A stretch of 59,012 nt of DNA from JAAZZY01 sp964612505 (lineage in GTDB: Bacteria; Chlamydiota; Chlamydiia; Chlamydiales; JAAZZY01). The stretch covers positions 1 to 59,012 of the forward strand of contig CAZTEX010000014.1 of assembly GCA_964612505.1 (NCBI GenBank), read 5' to 3'. The translations under genes were made by a program, and so were the position numbers. Of this stretch, positions 27,239-34,991 are shown piece by piece (within the stretch, counting starts at the first letter, position 1; each line of letters begins with the position of its first letter). The notes beneath the pieces are model-generated. The model did no database searches and was not told where the DNA came from. It saw only the letters and a list, made by a program, of their open reading frames with translations.

Positions 27239-27254
27239 TGTTCCACGTGGAACT
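27239..27254. other. Candidate parS centromere site (ParB-binding)
   Basis: TGTTCCACGTGGAACT matches the bacterial parS consensus TGTTNCACGTGNAACA at every fixed position except the last base. The inner 14 bases (27240-27253) are a perfect palindrome around CACGTG. It lies in the gap between two convergent genes, 7.2 kb from the ParA gene. No ParB gene is in the window. Confidence 0.8.
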
Positions 27255-27635
27255 TTATCTTTTAACTAGGACTTTTTCAAAGTCGCTAGAATCCAGTTCT
27301 TTTCGCCAATTAATAATCTCTGAATGAAATTGAACAAGATTTAGGGCAAAACTTTCAGGGGACATCATCGAAAAGTCGACTTTCTTTGCAATAGTCATTT
27401 GGCTATGCTTTTTATCAACAACAACGTTGCTAGATTTGAAGAATTTTTGATTATCAAAGAAAAGAGCGTTATATTCAGGTCTATAACTTCCCAAATGAGT
27501 CATCATCGTTAATGTTTTCCCATCATTGGAAAGCTCGATGTAACACTCCACACTTTTAAGTTGCAGAGGAAGACTTTTTTTCAAAATGAGATCATAAAAA
27601 GAGTTTTGGAGTTGTTCAAAGAGGGTCTGGCTCAT
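27255..27635 (-). CDS. Conserved-looking small protein of unknown function
   Basis: A 126-residue soluble protein with no signal peptide or membrane segment. It has the size, acidic-to-neutral mix and alternating helix/strand pattern (ELSNDGKTLTMMTHLGSY, a central sheet, then FALNLVQFHSEIINWRKEL helix) that class I type III secretion chaperones show, and chlamydiae have many such chaperones, but I cannot claim membership from sequence alone. It starts at an ATG (27635) without a strong Shine-Dalgarno. The neighbours are the parS-like site downstream and uracil-DNA glycosylase upstream on the same strand, with a 63-base gap. Confidence 0.65.
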   Translation of the reverse strand: MSQTLFEQLQNSFYDLILKKSLPLQLKSVECYIELSNDGKTLTMMTHLGSYRPEYNALFFDNQKFFKSSNVVVDKKHSQMTIAKKVDFSMMSPESFALNLVQFHSEIINWRKELDSSDFEKVLVKR

Positions 27636-27698
27636 ACATATCCTTAGTTCGTCTTAACAAAGTATAACAAGCCTGTATTAAGGGAGAATAAAGAGAGT

Positions 27699-28418
27699 TT
27701 AACTTAATGACCAATCAATAGGCTCCAGCCCATTTTTGACTAAAAAGGCATTCGTTTGAGAAAAATGCTTAGAACCTAAAAACCCATAATGAGCAGAAAA
27801 TGGGGAAGGGTGTGTCGTTTTTAAAATTAAATGTTTACTGCTTTTACCTTCTTCTATTAAGTGCAGACACTTTTCTTGAGCAAACTTTCCCCAAAGAAGA
27901 AAGACGATAGGGCGATCCTGTAAAGCTATTTCTTTAATGGCGTTATCTGTAAAAGTTTCCCATCCTTGTTTATAGTGAGATCCAGCCTCTCCTTCTCTCA
28001 CTGTTAAAGTGGCATTTAATAAAAGCACCCCTTGATGAGCCCAGCTCAATAAGCATCCATGCTTAGGAGGCTTGAGATGAAGATCGCTTTCTAATTCTTT
28101 AAAAATATTTTTTAAAGAAGGTGGGGCTGCCACCCCTTGAGGAACACTAAAGCTAAGGCCATGGGCTTGTCCGCAGCCATGGTAAGGATCTTGCCCAATG
28201 ATCACAACCTTAACTTGATCTAAAGGGACCTGAAGAAACGAGTTAAAAATCAACTGTTTAGGTGGATAAAGAAGCTTTCCCTTTTGCTCTTCTTCTTTTA
28301 AAAACCTATCAAGCTCTTGAAAATAAGATTTTTGAGCTTCTTTTTGAAAAAAAGGCTCCCAGCTTGGGTGATAGGGTTTGGCATGAATGTTTTCAAAAAA
28401 AGCAAATTGATCTGTCAT
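27699..28418 (-). CDS. ung: Uracil-DNA glycosylase, family 1
   Basis: A 239-residue base-excision repair enzyme that removes uracil from DNA. Motif A GQDPYHGCGQAHGLSFSVP contains the catalytic Asp and the Tyr that excludes thymine, LLLNATLTVREGEAGSH follows, and motif B HPSPFSAHYGF carries the catalytic His and the Leu/Pro-Ser minor-groove loop region. Length is typical (about 220-240). The ATG at 28418 begins MTDQFAF. A 63-base gap separates it from the unknown gene downstream. Chlamydia has the same enzyme (CT607). Confidence 0.96.
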   Translation of the reverse strand: MTDQFAFFENIHAKPYHPSWEPFFQKEAQKSYFQELDRFLKEEEQKGKLLYPPKQLIFNSFLQVPLDQVKVVIIGQDPYHGCGQAHGLSFSVPQGVAAPPSLKNIFKELESDLHLKPPKHGCLLSWAHQGVLLLNATLTVREGEAGSHYKQGWETFTDNAIKEIALQDRPIVFLLWGKFAQEKCLHLIEEGKSSKHLILKTTHPSPFSAHYGFLGSKHFSQTNAFLVKNGLEPIDWSLS

Positions 28419-28472
28419 GCTGGAAATTATAAAAATAATCGCATTAAAAAAAAGAAAAATGAGAAGAATGAA

Positions 28473-28491
28473 GCCCCTTGAGTGAAGGGGC
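28473..28491 (-). terminator. Probable intrinsic terminator after the first Inc-like gene
   Basis: GCCCCTT and AAGGGGC pair around a 5-base loop, 12 bases after the stop of the minus-strand gene at 28503. On the minus strand the following bases are T-rich (TTCATTCTTCTCATTTTTC) but not a pure T run. The stem is nearly the same as that of the next terminator at 29060. Confidence 0.65.
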
Positions 28492-28502
28492 CCAAAAATG
28501 AG

Positions 28503-28934
28503 TTATGACTGCTTGCTCACTTTGGCATCTGCAACAATAAGAGCATTAATCGCAGTTGCAGCGGCATTGAGCAGAGGAGTTTCGCCTACCCTCCCCAAAA
28601 TTAAGTTCGTAGCTAAATTTAGGTAAGAAGCTATATGTAGTTTTTTTTCCCTCGGATTAAATTGTTCAAATGCAGGTCTGGCTGAATTTTCTTGTTGTTT
28701 CCTAAACACACTTCTAACCAAAGAGGCATAAGCAATTCCGCTCAAAACAAGATTCGGAAAGCTTACATAATCACCTGTTAATACGGTATATGTGCTTGCA
28801 GCAAGGCTAGCTACATAACTAATTTCTAACATGACTGTACTATCTTTGCGCGCTTTATCGACTGTTTTTGAAGCAGATTCTATAAAATGAACTATAGCAT
28901 CGGGTATATTGGCGCTAATTGAAATTTGAGTCAT
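28503..28934 (-). CDS. Small protein with paired hydrophobic segments (Inc-like family, member 1)
   Basis: A 143-residue protein of no family I recognise. Two hydrophobic lobes lie at about residues 43-80 (YVASLAASTYTVLTG, then NLVLSGIAYASLV) and 98-135 (SYLNLATNLILG, then NAAATAINALIV), each a pair of short segments around a brief loop. That bilobed pattern is what defines chlamydial inclusion-membrane proteins. It has no cleavable signal peptide; the N terminus MTQISISANIP is strand-like and could be a type III secretion signal. The gene has an AGGAGAATTTTT leader and its own hairpin terminator. It is clearly paralogous to the next gene (shared AA..YT..TG.Y and TNL..G patterns). Function is inferred from shape only. 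Confidence 0.72.
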   Translation of the reverse strand: MTQISISANIPDAIVHFIESASKTVDKARKDSTVMLEISYVASLAASTYTVLTGDYVSFPNLVLSGIAYASLVRSVFRKQQENSARPAFEQFNPREKKLHIASYLNLATNLILGRVGETPLLNAAATAINALIVADAKVSKQS

Positions 28935-29050
28935 AAAAATTCTCCTAAATTGTTAAAGAAAAGTCAATTATATCTCCAAAATATTAAGAATAAATAAAGA
29001 AGGGAACCTTAAAGAGAAATTATTTGTGAAAAAATAATTTAAAAAATGAC

Positions 29051-29079
29051 TAAATAAAAAAGCCCCTATAAAGGGGCTT
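29051..29079 (-). terminator. Intrinsic terminator of Inc-like gene 2
   Basis: On the minus strand, AAGCCCCT and AGGGGCTT (29060-29079) form an 8-bp stem with a 4-base loop, followed by TTTTTATTTA (29051-29060). It lies 10 bases after the stop codon of the gene at 29090. Confidence 0.85.
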
Positions 29080-29089
29080 AAAAAGCTGA

Positions 29090-29494
29090 TTACTTCTTAT
29101 TTTCTACAGCTATATTACTAGAAAGGGCGTGACCCAAGGTAACAATAGTGTTTAGCGTAGAAAAGCCTGTTGTACCAAATACAAGATTGGTCAGAAAATT
29201 TATTTTAGCTCCTTGCGCGAAATTTACGTCATTTTGATCCCACTCACGACGTGAAAGTCCTTCATTTTCGCTATGAACATATTTTAAACAGCCATATGTC
29301 ACTGCTGTCAGGGCAAAGTTAATCAAATTAAAGTAACCGCCTGTCCCAATTGTATAAGCATTTGCAGCAAAGCTTGAATAATAAGCCACTTTTGCAGCGT
29401 TATTTTTCACATATTGATGTGCAGCAAGAGTTACTTCTCCAGCAGACTTTGCAAAATCGACAAGGGGTTGCTCGTTAAATGAGATATGAATCAT
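29090..29494 (-). CDS. Small protein with paired hydrophobic segments (Inc-like family, member 2)
   Basis: A 134-residue paralogue of the gene at 28503. The first hydrophobic pair (about 36-75) reads SSFAANAYTIGTGGYF then NFALTAVTYGCL; the second (about 97-125) reads INFLTNLVFGTTGFSTLN then TIVTLGHALSS. These align position by position with the neighbour (Y.S.AA..YT..TG.Y....N..L....Y and TNL..G). The N terminus MIHISFNEQP is again a short strand followed by an amphipathic helix. Its leader AGGAGAATTTCT is nearly the same as that of member 1, and it ends in a strong terminator, so each copy seems to be transcribed on its own. Candidate secreted membrane-inserted effector; unproven. Confidence 0.72.
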   Translation of the reverse strand: MIHISFNEQPLVDFAKSAGEVTLAAHQYVKNNAAKVAYYSSFAANAYTIGTGGYFNLINFALTAVTYGCLKYVHSENEGLSRREWDQNDVNFAQGAKINFLTNLVFGTTGFSTLNTIVTLGHALSSNIAVENKK

Positions 29495-29604
29495 AGAAAT
29501 TCTCCTATTTGTTTGTTTATTGATTGAGTGTGATTCTACCCTCAGATTATTAAGATCAAATAAAGGGGGAGTTATTCAAGGCTGAAATTGTAAAATAATT
29601 TTTA

Positions 29605-30093
29605 CTATTCTTGAAAAATACGCACGACAGAGAGAACTCCTAAAGCAACAAGAGCTGGGGTATTGGAAGCGAAAATGATATTAGACAAGGCTGTGCAAGC
29701 AATATTTGTCATAGCTAAATCAAAAAGATGCTTACTTCTTTCATTTTTCCAACCTTTGCCAGAAAAAGTCTCTTCATTTTTTCCATTCACCTCACCACTA
29801 GACTTCTCTTGAGTATACTCTGCAAACTCTTCTCGAGCACCTAACATGCAATCTGCAAGAGCTAAGCTAGTGAAACAAGCTGCGAAAGGCCCAAGGCTCA
29901 TAGCTTCTATTGCTAAAGTTCCGAATACCGAAACTGTAAATGCCGACTCAGAATTACCTGCAAAAAGAAGCGCATTCATTTTTTCCGCAGACTCTGTGAC
30001 AGAACTCGAGATCTTTAAAACTTTTTGTTCAACTTGGCTGAATGAATCTATACCCCATTCAATGGCTGATGTTAAATCTAGTGTTAATTCCAT
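29605..30093 (-). CDS. Small protein with paired hydrophobic segments (Inc-like family, divergent member 3)
   Basis: A 162-residue protein starting MELTLDLTSA; I prefer this ATG because GAGGAG stands 5 bases ahead of it and the 13 residues upstream look like translated leader. It has an amphipathic first helix, a hydrophobic pair at about 56-90 (FTVSVFGTLAIEAMS, FAACFTSLALADCML), a charged linker (about 93-124, rich in Glu, Lys and Gly), then a second pair (LAMTNIACTALSNIIFA, ALVALGVLSVV). The last part resembles the TNL..G segment of members 1 and 2, so I treat it as a divergent relative. No signal peptide. Same strand and leader type as its neighbours. Confidence 0.66.
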   Translation of the reverse strand: MELTLDLTSAIEWGIDSFSQVEQKVLKISSSVTESAEKMNALLFAGNSESAFTVSVFGTLAIEAMSLGPFAACFTSLALADCMLGAREEFAEYTQEKSSGEVNGKNEETFSGKGWKNERSKHLFDLAMTNIACTALSNIIFASNTPALVALGVLSVVRIFQE

Positions 30094-30236
30094 TTTTCTC
30101 CTCGGATTAAAAAGATACACATATTGTAACAAAAAAATTATACCTTTTAAGAGCTTATTGGGAGAGGCTTTTATTGCTTTAATTTTTATTTTTGATGGTC
30201 TAAAGTTAAAAAGTTTTAACCCCTTGTTACAACGTT

Positions 30237-31502
30237 GTGATTAATAGACTTTTTAAGTTTAAAGTTCTTTGTGCTTTCTTGAGTCTCTTTTGGGGGGCTT
30301 TTGCGTTTGGAGAGATTGGAGAGCAAGCTTTTATTGCTGTTCCAGTTGCTGACTTAATGGTTGAACCTTATCACAAAATGGCTCAAAAAAATTACTCCAT
30401 TGCAGAGTATTATCAGAAAATGCCCTTTAGTGGCTCATGGGACGCCTGCCCAAGAGCGCATCAATTACTTTTTAATGAAATCGTAACGATTTTAGAAGAA
30501 AATGGTGCGGAAGTGAAAATACAAATTTCTAATTTCTATTATCAAAAAGCAAATGAATCTTTTCCTTTAGATACTTACTGGACATTAAGAAAAAATTTAT
30601 GTTTTTTTAAAGATCTAAAAAATAACAGAGTTGAGATAGCCAAATTTCCTCAACCTATTTCTTATAAAGAAAATAATATAGAAGCAAATTCTCAAGCAAA
30701 TATCATCACCCTGAAAAAACCCTTCTATGACCCTGTCACTAAGGAAATTTATTCTGTAGGTACCCGTTTTACATTAACCTCTGATCAAGGGATCCAAGGG
30801 CCTTTTGATAAAGGAAATTTTGAAGCCTATATTTATGATCCTCATTTAAAAAAAATTAAAAAGACTCAAATACCTAAAATACATTGCGTACGCAATTACT
30901 CTAAAAATCACAAAGATAAAATTCAAAACTTTGTTCAAGTCTTAAGGCTTTGGGCACATCAAAAAGAAGGAGCGATCCCTTATGTTTTAGGTGGCTGGAG
31001 CTGGACAATCAATTGTCCAAATCATGATTTTGAAATTTTAAAAGAAAGTGATTCCAAGTATGCCATCCAACGAAATGATTGGTCACACAATGCAAAAAGC
31101 GGATTTGACTGTATGGGCATTATTGGCAGAGCAGCTCAAATTTGCGACATCCCTTTTTATATCAAAAATACAACAACTCTTTTAAAAGATCTAAAAGCCC
31201 TGAAAAAAAATGAAGGGATCTCAGAAGGAGATATCCTTTGGTATCCTGGACATGTCATGGTCGTTTCTTCGGTTAAAAATAGCCTTGTTATTGAGGCTCG
31301 TGGCTATGAGCGAGGCGAAGGAAAAGTTCAAGAGGTTTCTGTTGAAAACATCTTTAAAAATATTAAAAATCTAGATGAGCTTAAAGCTCACTATAATCAG
31401 CAGAAACCTGTTACTATTCTTTATTTTGACGGCCGTCCCTGGAAAACCTTTAAAACATTTAAGATATTAAGAATAAACAGCATTTGGGATGAGAAGTCCT
31501 AA
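30237..31502 (+). CDS. Secreted NlpC/P60-family cysteine peptidase
   Basis: A 421-residue exported protein with a signal peptide in residues 1-25 (ends FAFGE). The middle part, from IAVPVADLMVEP, looks like the SH3-like bacterial domains that precede NlpC/P60 in peptidoglycan hydrolases. The C-terminal domain has the catalytic Cys in GFDCMGIIGRAAQ, His in GDILWYPGHVMVVSS, and the third polar residue in VIEARGYERGEG. Such enzymes cut peptide cross-bridges; Chlamydia NlpC (CT127, from memory) trims its division-ring peptidoglycan. The start is a GTG at 30237, the only good codon before the signal peptide. It is divergent from the Inc-like genes with a 143-base gap. Confidence 0.85.
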   Translation: MINRLFKFKVLCAFLSLFWGAFAFGEIGEQAFIAVPVADLMVEPYHKMAQKNYSIAEYYQKMPFSGSWDACPRAHQLLFNEIVTILEENGAEVKIQISNFYYQKANESFPLDTYWTLRKNLCFFKDLKNNRVEIAKFPQPISYKENNIEANSQANIITLKKPFYDPVTKEIYSVGTRFTLTSDQGIQGPFDKGNFEAYIYDPHLKKIKKTQIPKIHCVRNYSKNHKDKIQNFVQVLRLWAHQKEGAIPYVLGGWSWTINCPNHDFEILKESDSKYAIQRNDWSHNAKSGFDCMGIIGRAAQICDIPFYIKNTTTLLKDLKALKKNEGISEGDILWYPGHVMVVSSVKNSLVIEARGYERGEGKVQEVSVENIFKNIKNLDELKAHYNQQKPVTILYFDGRPWKTFKTFKILRINSIWDEKS

Positions 31503-31520
31503 AAGAGCCACCTTATTTTA

Positions 31521-31549
31521 TTGACCGAAACCACTCTTGCGCTTAAAAT
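31521..31549 (+). promoter_or_regulatory. Sigma-70-type promoter of tRNA-Pro
   Basis: TTGACC (31521-31526) and TAAAAT (31544-31549) are separated by exactly 17 bases and lie 24 bases before the mature tRNA start. Confidence 0.75.
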
Positions 31550-31572
31550 TGCCTCTCATTTTTAAAAAATAT

Positions 31573-31647
31573 CTGGGTGTAGCGCAGCTTGGCTAGCGCA
31601 CTTGCATGGGGTGTAAGAGGTCGGAGGTTCAAATCCTCTCACCCAGA
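31573..31647 (+). tRNA. tRNA-Pro (anticodon GGG)
   Basis: The 75-base sequence folds as a standard cloverleaf: acceptor CTGGGTG/CACCCAG with A73, D-stem GCGC/GCGC, anticodon stem CTTGC/GTAAG around loop ATGGGGT (anticodon GGG at 31608-31610, G at 37), short variable loop, and T-stem GGAGG/CCTCT with loop TTCAAAT. C1-G72 and G37 fit bacterial proline tRNA. The CCA end is not encoded. It reads codon CCC (and CCU by wobble). A gene run of acquired appearance begins 100 bases downstream. Confidence 0.93.
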
Positions 31648-31747
31648 TTCTTTTATTATAGATGAGCTGCGTTCAAAACTCATGTTTGCACAACCCCAAT
31701 TTTCACCTCATGTGGTAAGTAACGCACAAATACAGGATTCATACTGA

Positions 31748-32533
31748 ATGAGCATTTTTTTTAAATTCTTTAGTTGGGTTCCTCCATTGCTTGGATTGAG
31801 AGCAGAAAGATGCTTAGACAGATTAGCTAAATATGACGGACAAACAAAACATAAAATAGAAGGACGCATCATAAATGCGCTCTGCGTCCCTGCAGCTTTC
31901 CCGCCCAAACCCTACGGTACAAATATGTATATAATTTGGTGCAAGGATACACATGATGCCGTCATTATTGATCCAGGGATGGAAACCTTCGATATAGTTC
32001 TTGAGTCTGTGCACCAATATTCTCTTAATCCCGTAGCTATCTGGATAACACATAGCCACTGGGATCACATAGTCGATGCAGCTAAAATTAAAAGAGAGTT
32101 TTCTCTTCCTGTATTTATGCATGAAGAAGACAGGGGAAATCTGGAAAATCCGGGAAGTGATGGGGTGCCGATGGCTGTACCAACAATTGAAGGAACAGCT
32201 CCCGATCATCTGATCAAAGATGACGATCTTCTCACAGTGGGAAAAATTTCCTTCAAAGTTATCCATACTCCAGGCCACACTCCAGGTGGTGTCTGCTTTT
32301 ATTGCCAAGAAGAGAACGTGTTATTTCCAGGGGATACATTCTACCGAGGTTTAATAGGAAATCTTTCTCTTACCACCGGCCAAGCGGAACGGATTTGGCC
32401 AAGCCTGGATAGGATATCCACACTCCCTCCTAATACTGTCGTTTTTCCAGGACATGGGCCATCTACAACAATCAAAGACGAACCTTGGCTTTTTGAAGCA
32501 AAAAAAAAGGGCGTGGTTCACGAATATAACTAA
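31748..32533 (+). CDS. Metallo-beta-lactamase-fold hydrolase (glyoxalase II-like)
   Basis: A 261-residue MBL-fold enzyme. The zinc motif THSHWDH (HxHxDH) is at about residue 100, the next His lies in HTPGHTPGGVCFY, the bridging Asp in VLFPGDTFYRGLIG, and the last His in VVFPGHGPSTTI. The TPGHTPGGVC and FPGHG pattern is that of glyoxalase II and related thioester hydrolases. The N terminus has no signal peptide. The ATG at 31748 is the first of the open frame. It is the first gene of a plus-strand run downstream of tRNA-Pro whose members are not in the core chlamydial set, suggesting acquisition. Confidence 0.87.
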   Translation: MSIFFKFFSWVPPLLGLRAERCLDRLAKYDGQTKHKIEGRIINALCVPAAFPPKPYGTNMYIIWCKDTHDAVIIDPGMETFDIVLESVHQYSLNPVAIWITHSHWDHIVDAAKIKREFSLPVFMHEEDRGNLENPGSDGVPMAVPTIEGTAPDHLIKDDDLLTVGKISFKVIHTPGHTPGGVCFYCQEENVLFPGDTFYRGLIGNLSLTTGQAERIWPSLDRISTLPPNTVVFPGHGPSTTIKDEPWLFEAKKKGVVHEYN

Positions 32534-32542
32534 GCTTTGTAA

Positions 32543-32680
32543 AAACATAAATTCCTTATTTCTATCCTTCTTTGCTGTCTGCTTGCAACCGTCTGTGCTT
32601 CTCAAGTTGGTAACGAAAAGAAAACCCTCTCGCAGAGTTGCGATAAGAAAGTAAGCCAATTACAAAATGTAAACGACTGA
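32543..32680 (+). pseudogene. Remnant of a small secreted-protein gene
   Basis: Between the MBL gene and the carotenoid oxygenase gene, one frame reads without a start codon as KHKFLISILLCCLLATVCAS followed by a Lys/Gln/Ser-rich stretch to TGA (45 codons). The first part is an excellent signal-peptide shape (basic end, hydrophobic core, small residues at the cut), which is unlikely by chance. A stop (TAA) directly precedes the first Lys codon, where an ATG would be expected, and reading on past the TGA gives ten more sensible residues. I read it as a decayed gene; an unusual start codon is the alternative. Confidence 0.4.
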
Positions 32681-32721
32681 AATTGCAAGCTGATCACGGC
32701 AAAAAATATCTAATAAAGAAC

Positions 32722-32752
32722 TTGATTGATTCTGGTCTCGATTCGCTATAAT
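32722..32752 (+). promoter_or_regulatory. Promoter of the carotenoid oxygenase gene
   Basis: A perfect -10 box TATAAT lies at 32747-32752, about 27 bases before the proposed start. TTGATT occurs upstream at two registers (15- and 19-base spacing), neither ideal, so only the -10 is firm. Confidence 0.5.
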
Positions 32753-32778
32753 GTATAAAAATATATTAGGATTGTCAC

Positions 32779-34290
32779 TTGAGACAGATGATCAAGAAAT
32801 TCTCATTTTTTCTTCTTTTAATATTGAGTGCATGCGGTTCTCAATCAAACTCTTCTAAATCCTTATATGATTTTTATAATACACACCTTTTCTTCGATTT
32901 AGATAATGAAGTAGAACGCAGTCCCTGTGCAATTCAAGGCGCTATTCCCATTTGGCTATCTGGAACTCTATTGCGAAATGGGCCTGCAAAATTTAGTGTC
33001 GGAGGAGAAAAACGGGTGAGTTGGTTTGACGGACTTGCCATGCTTCATGCTTTTGAATTTACGCCACAGAAAGTGCTCTATAGCAATCGCTTTCTGCGCT
33101 GCGAGCAATATTATATCATGATCAAAGAAAAGAGTTTGAATTTTGCAGGTTTTGCTCAAGATCCCTGCCCGGTTGTTTTTAAAAACCAAACTTCTCGATT
33201 TATTCCAAAAAAAATGCAAGATATCCAATCAGCATCTGTCACCATTCAAGATTATGCCGATATGATGGTAGCGTTAACAGAATCTCCCCTCCCAGTGGTC
33301 TTTAATCCTAAAACATTGGACACGCTCGGAAATTTTGCATACAATGATGAGCTTCCTAAATCTCAAATTTGGGAATCAGCTCATGCCCAACATGATCTTG
33401 CCGCTAAAGAAACCTTCAATTATTTGATCGAATTTGGTGAGCAAAGTTCTTATGTTATTTGGAAAATGCAAGATGGTTTGGCAACTCGCGAAATTGTGAA
33501 CAGAATTCCCGTTGATCTTCCGGCTTATATGCACAGCTTTGCATTGACGGAGCATTATCAAATTTTGGTTGAATTTCCTTTTGTGGTAAATCCGATCGAT
33601 TTGATCCATCCAACAAAACCTTTCATTTTCAACTATCAATGGAAACCTGAAAGAGGGACCACTTTTTATGTCACCGAGCGCTCGACTGGCAAACTTATTG
33701 CCACAATCAAAGATGATCCTTTTTTTGCCTTTCATCATGTCAATGCTTATGATAAGCAAGGAAAAATTTTCATTGATATCGTGACAGAGCCTAATGCCGA
33801 TATTATTGGAGTGATTACAGAAACCGTTACAGATAAAAGAAAAATTCTAAAAACAGGACAAACAAAATTACAACGTTTCACGATTGATATGTCTACCCAA
33901 ACCCTTTCAAAAGAAACAATTTTTAATGACACACTAGAACTACCTCGAGTTCCAGCAGACAAAACTGCTCATGAATATCAGTATTGCTATGCTACCGATG
34001 CCCAATTTCCTAACTCGGTAAACGATGTGCGTCCCCTCTATAAAATCGATGTGAATGCTAAAACTTCCCAAAAATGGGCAAAAGCGGGTTGCTATCCTGG
34101 TGAACCGATCTTTGTCCCTCGTCCTGGAGCACAAGAGGAAGATGATGGGGTCGTTTTATCTGTTGTACTAGATTTAACTAACCACACTTCCTTTTTACTA
34201 ATTTTGGATGCTCGTAATATGCAGGAATTAGCTCGAGCCGAAGCTCCACATGCAATTCCAGCTGGACTTCATGGTTATTGGAATCAATAG
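32779..34290 (+). CDS. Carotenoid cleavage oxygenase (RPE65/CCD family) with lipobox
   Basis: A 503-residue non-haem iron oxygenase. The four iron-binding histidines of the family can be placed: His202 in ESAHAQHD, His252 in AYMHSFALTEHY, His319 in FAFHHVNAYD, and His498 in AGLHGYW at the very C terminus. The family's early GTLLRNGPAKF and WFDGLAMLH are also present. These enzymes split carotenoids, apocarotenoids or stilbenes. Unusually it begins with a lipoprotein signal (FFLLLILSACGS), which suggests export and anchoring. The start is TTG at 32779 (AGGA at a good distance) or ATG at 32788. The gene is complete, and a polyprenyl diphosphate synthase gene lies 4 kb away, though that one is housekeeping. 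Carotenoid oxygenases are rare in chlamydiae, so lateral gain is likely. Confidence 0.88.
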   Translation: MRQMIKKFSFFLLLILSACGSQSNSSKSLYDFYNTHLFFDLDNEVERSPCAIQGAIPIWLSGTLLRNGPAKFSVGGEKRVSWFDGLAMLHAFEFTPQKVLYSNRFLRCEQYYIMIKEKSLNFAGFAQDPCPVVFKNQTSRFIPKKMQDIQSASVTIQDYADMMVALTESPLPVVFNPKTLDTLGNFAYNDELPKSQIWESAHAQHDLAAKETFNYLIEFGEQSSYVIWKMQDGLATREIVNRIPVDLPAYMHSFALTEHYQILVEFPFVVNPIDLIHPTKPFIFNYQWKPERGTTFYVTERSTGKLIATIKDDPFFAFHHVNAYDKQGKIFIDIVTEPNADIIGVITETVTDKRKILKTGQTKLQRFTIDMSTQTLSKETIFNDTLELPRVPADKTAHEYQYCYATDAQFPNSVNDVRPLYKIDVNAKTSQKWAKAGCYPGEPIFVPRPGAQEEDDGVVLSVVLDLTNHTSFLLILDARNMQELARAEAPHAIPAGLHGYWNQ

Positions 34291-34419
34291 CGCAGCGCAG
34301 CGTTTTTGCTATGGCACATCTACCAATCTCTATCTTCAACTATTAGATTTTTATGTGCTGAAAAAAGAATTTTGAGATACATTTTAGGAAGGTTTAATCA
34401 AACATCCATAAAGAAAGCC

Positions 34420-34914
34420 ATGGAAAATTTTTGGAAAGCAATAAGTGGAGCGCCTTTATGGGTTTATATTCTTTTAGTATATCTAGTAAGTATCGGCATT
34501 AAAGCCATAAAGCCTAGAACCGTTTCCATAACAAGAGTCATTTTAACGCCTCTATTTTTTATAGCTTTGTCTATCTACGGCCTTTATCAAAAGTTTCTTG
34601 GATTCCCCTCTCTCATCCCTTTATGGGTGGTCTTTCTCTTTATTGGTACTTATCTAGGAATAAAAGAGGTGCGTTCTTGGAAAATTGTTACAAATCGCGA
34701 AAAAGGCGAGATTATCATCCCAGGCAACTATTCCACTTTAATCTTAATCCTTTTAATTTTTATCTTAAAATTTTTCTGGGGTCACTATTATGCTACCCAT
34801 GAAGAAGTCTCTTATTGGATTTATTTTGCTGATACACTGACATCTGCTTTTGTAACTGGTTTCTTTATTGGACGAGCTTACTTCTTTTTTAAAAGTTATC
34901 ACAAAAAAACTTAG
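34420..34914 (+). CDS. Integral membrane protein, unknown function
   Basis: A 164-residue protein with about four to five hydrophobic helices (PLWVYILLVYLVSIGI, FFIALSIYGLY, SLIPLWVVFLFIGTYL, STLILILLIFILKFFW, ADTLTSAFVTGFFIG). I start it at the ATG for MENFWKA; the frame is open for 38 more codons upstream but those residues do not look like a protein N terminus. It resembles short inner-membrane proteins annotated as DUF families in Legionella and related bacteria, which I cannot name with certainty. The neighbours on the same strand are all acquired-looking enzymes. Confidence 0.7.
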   Translation: MENFWKAISGAPLWVYILLVYLVSIGIKAIKPRTVSITRVILTPLFFIALSIYGLYQKFLGFPSLIPLWVVFLFIGTYLGIKEVRSWKIVTNREKGEIIIPGNYSTLILILLIFILKFFWGHYYATHEEVSYWIYFADTLTSAFVTGFFIGRAYFFFKSYHKKT

Positions 34915-34991
34915 GCATCTTTTTAGCTCTGGCAAGTTTACTTTGCTTTGGACACAATCCAAGAAAAGAATCGAATAAAATTAAATGAAAT

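Noticed and set aside
31823..32308. Long antisense open frame opposite the first MBL gene
   Set aside because: It is opposite a well-supported enzyme with all catalytic motifs; its own product has no recognisable features.
33376..33759. Antisense open frame opposite the carotenoid oxygenase gene
   Set aside because: Shadow frame of a conserved gene; Cys/Arg-rich and not protein-like.
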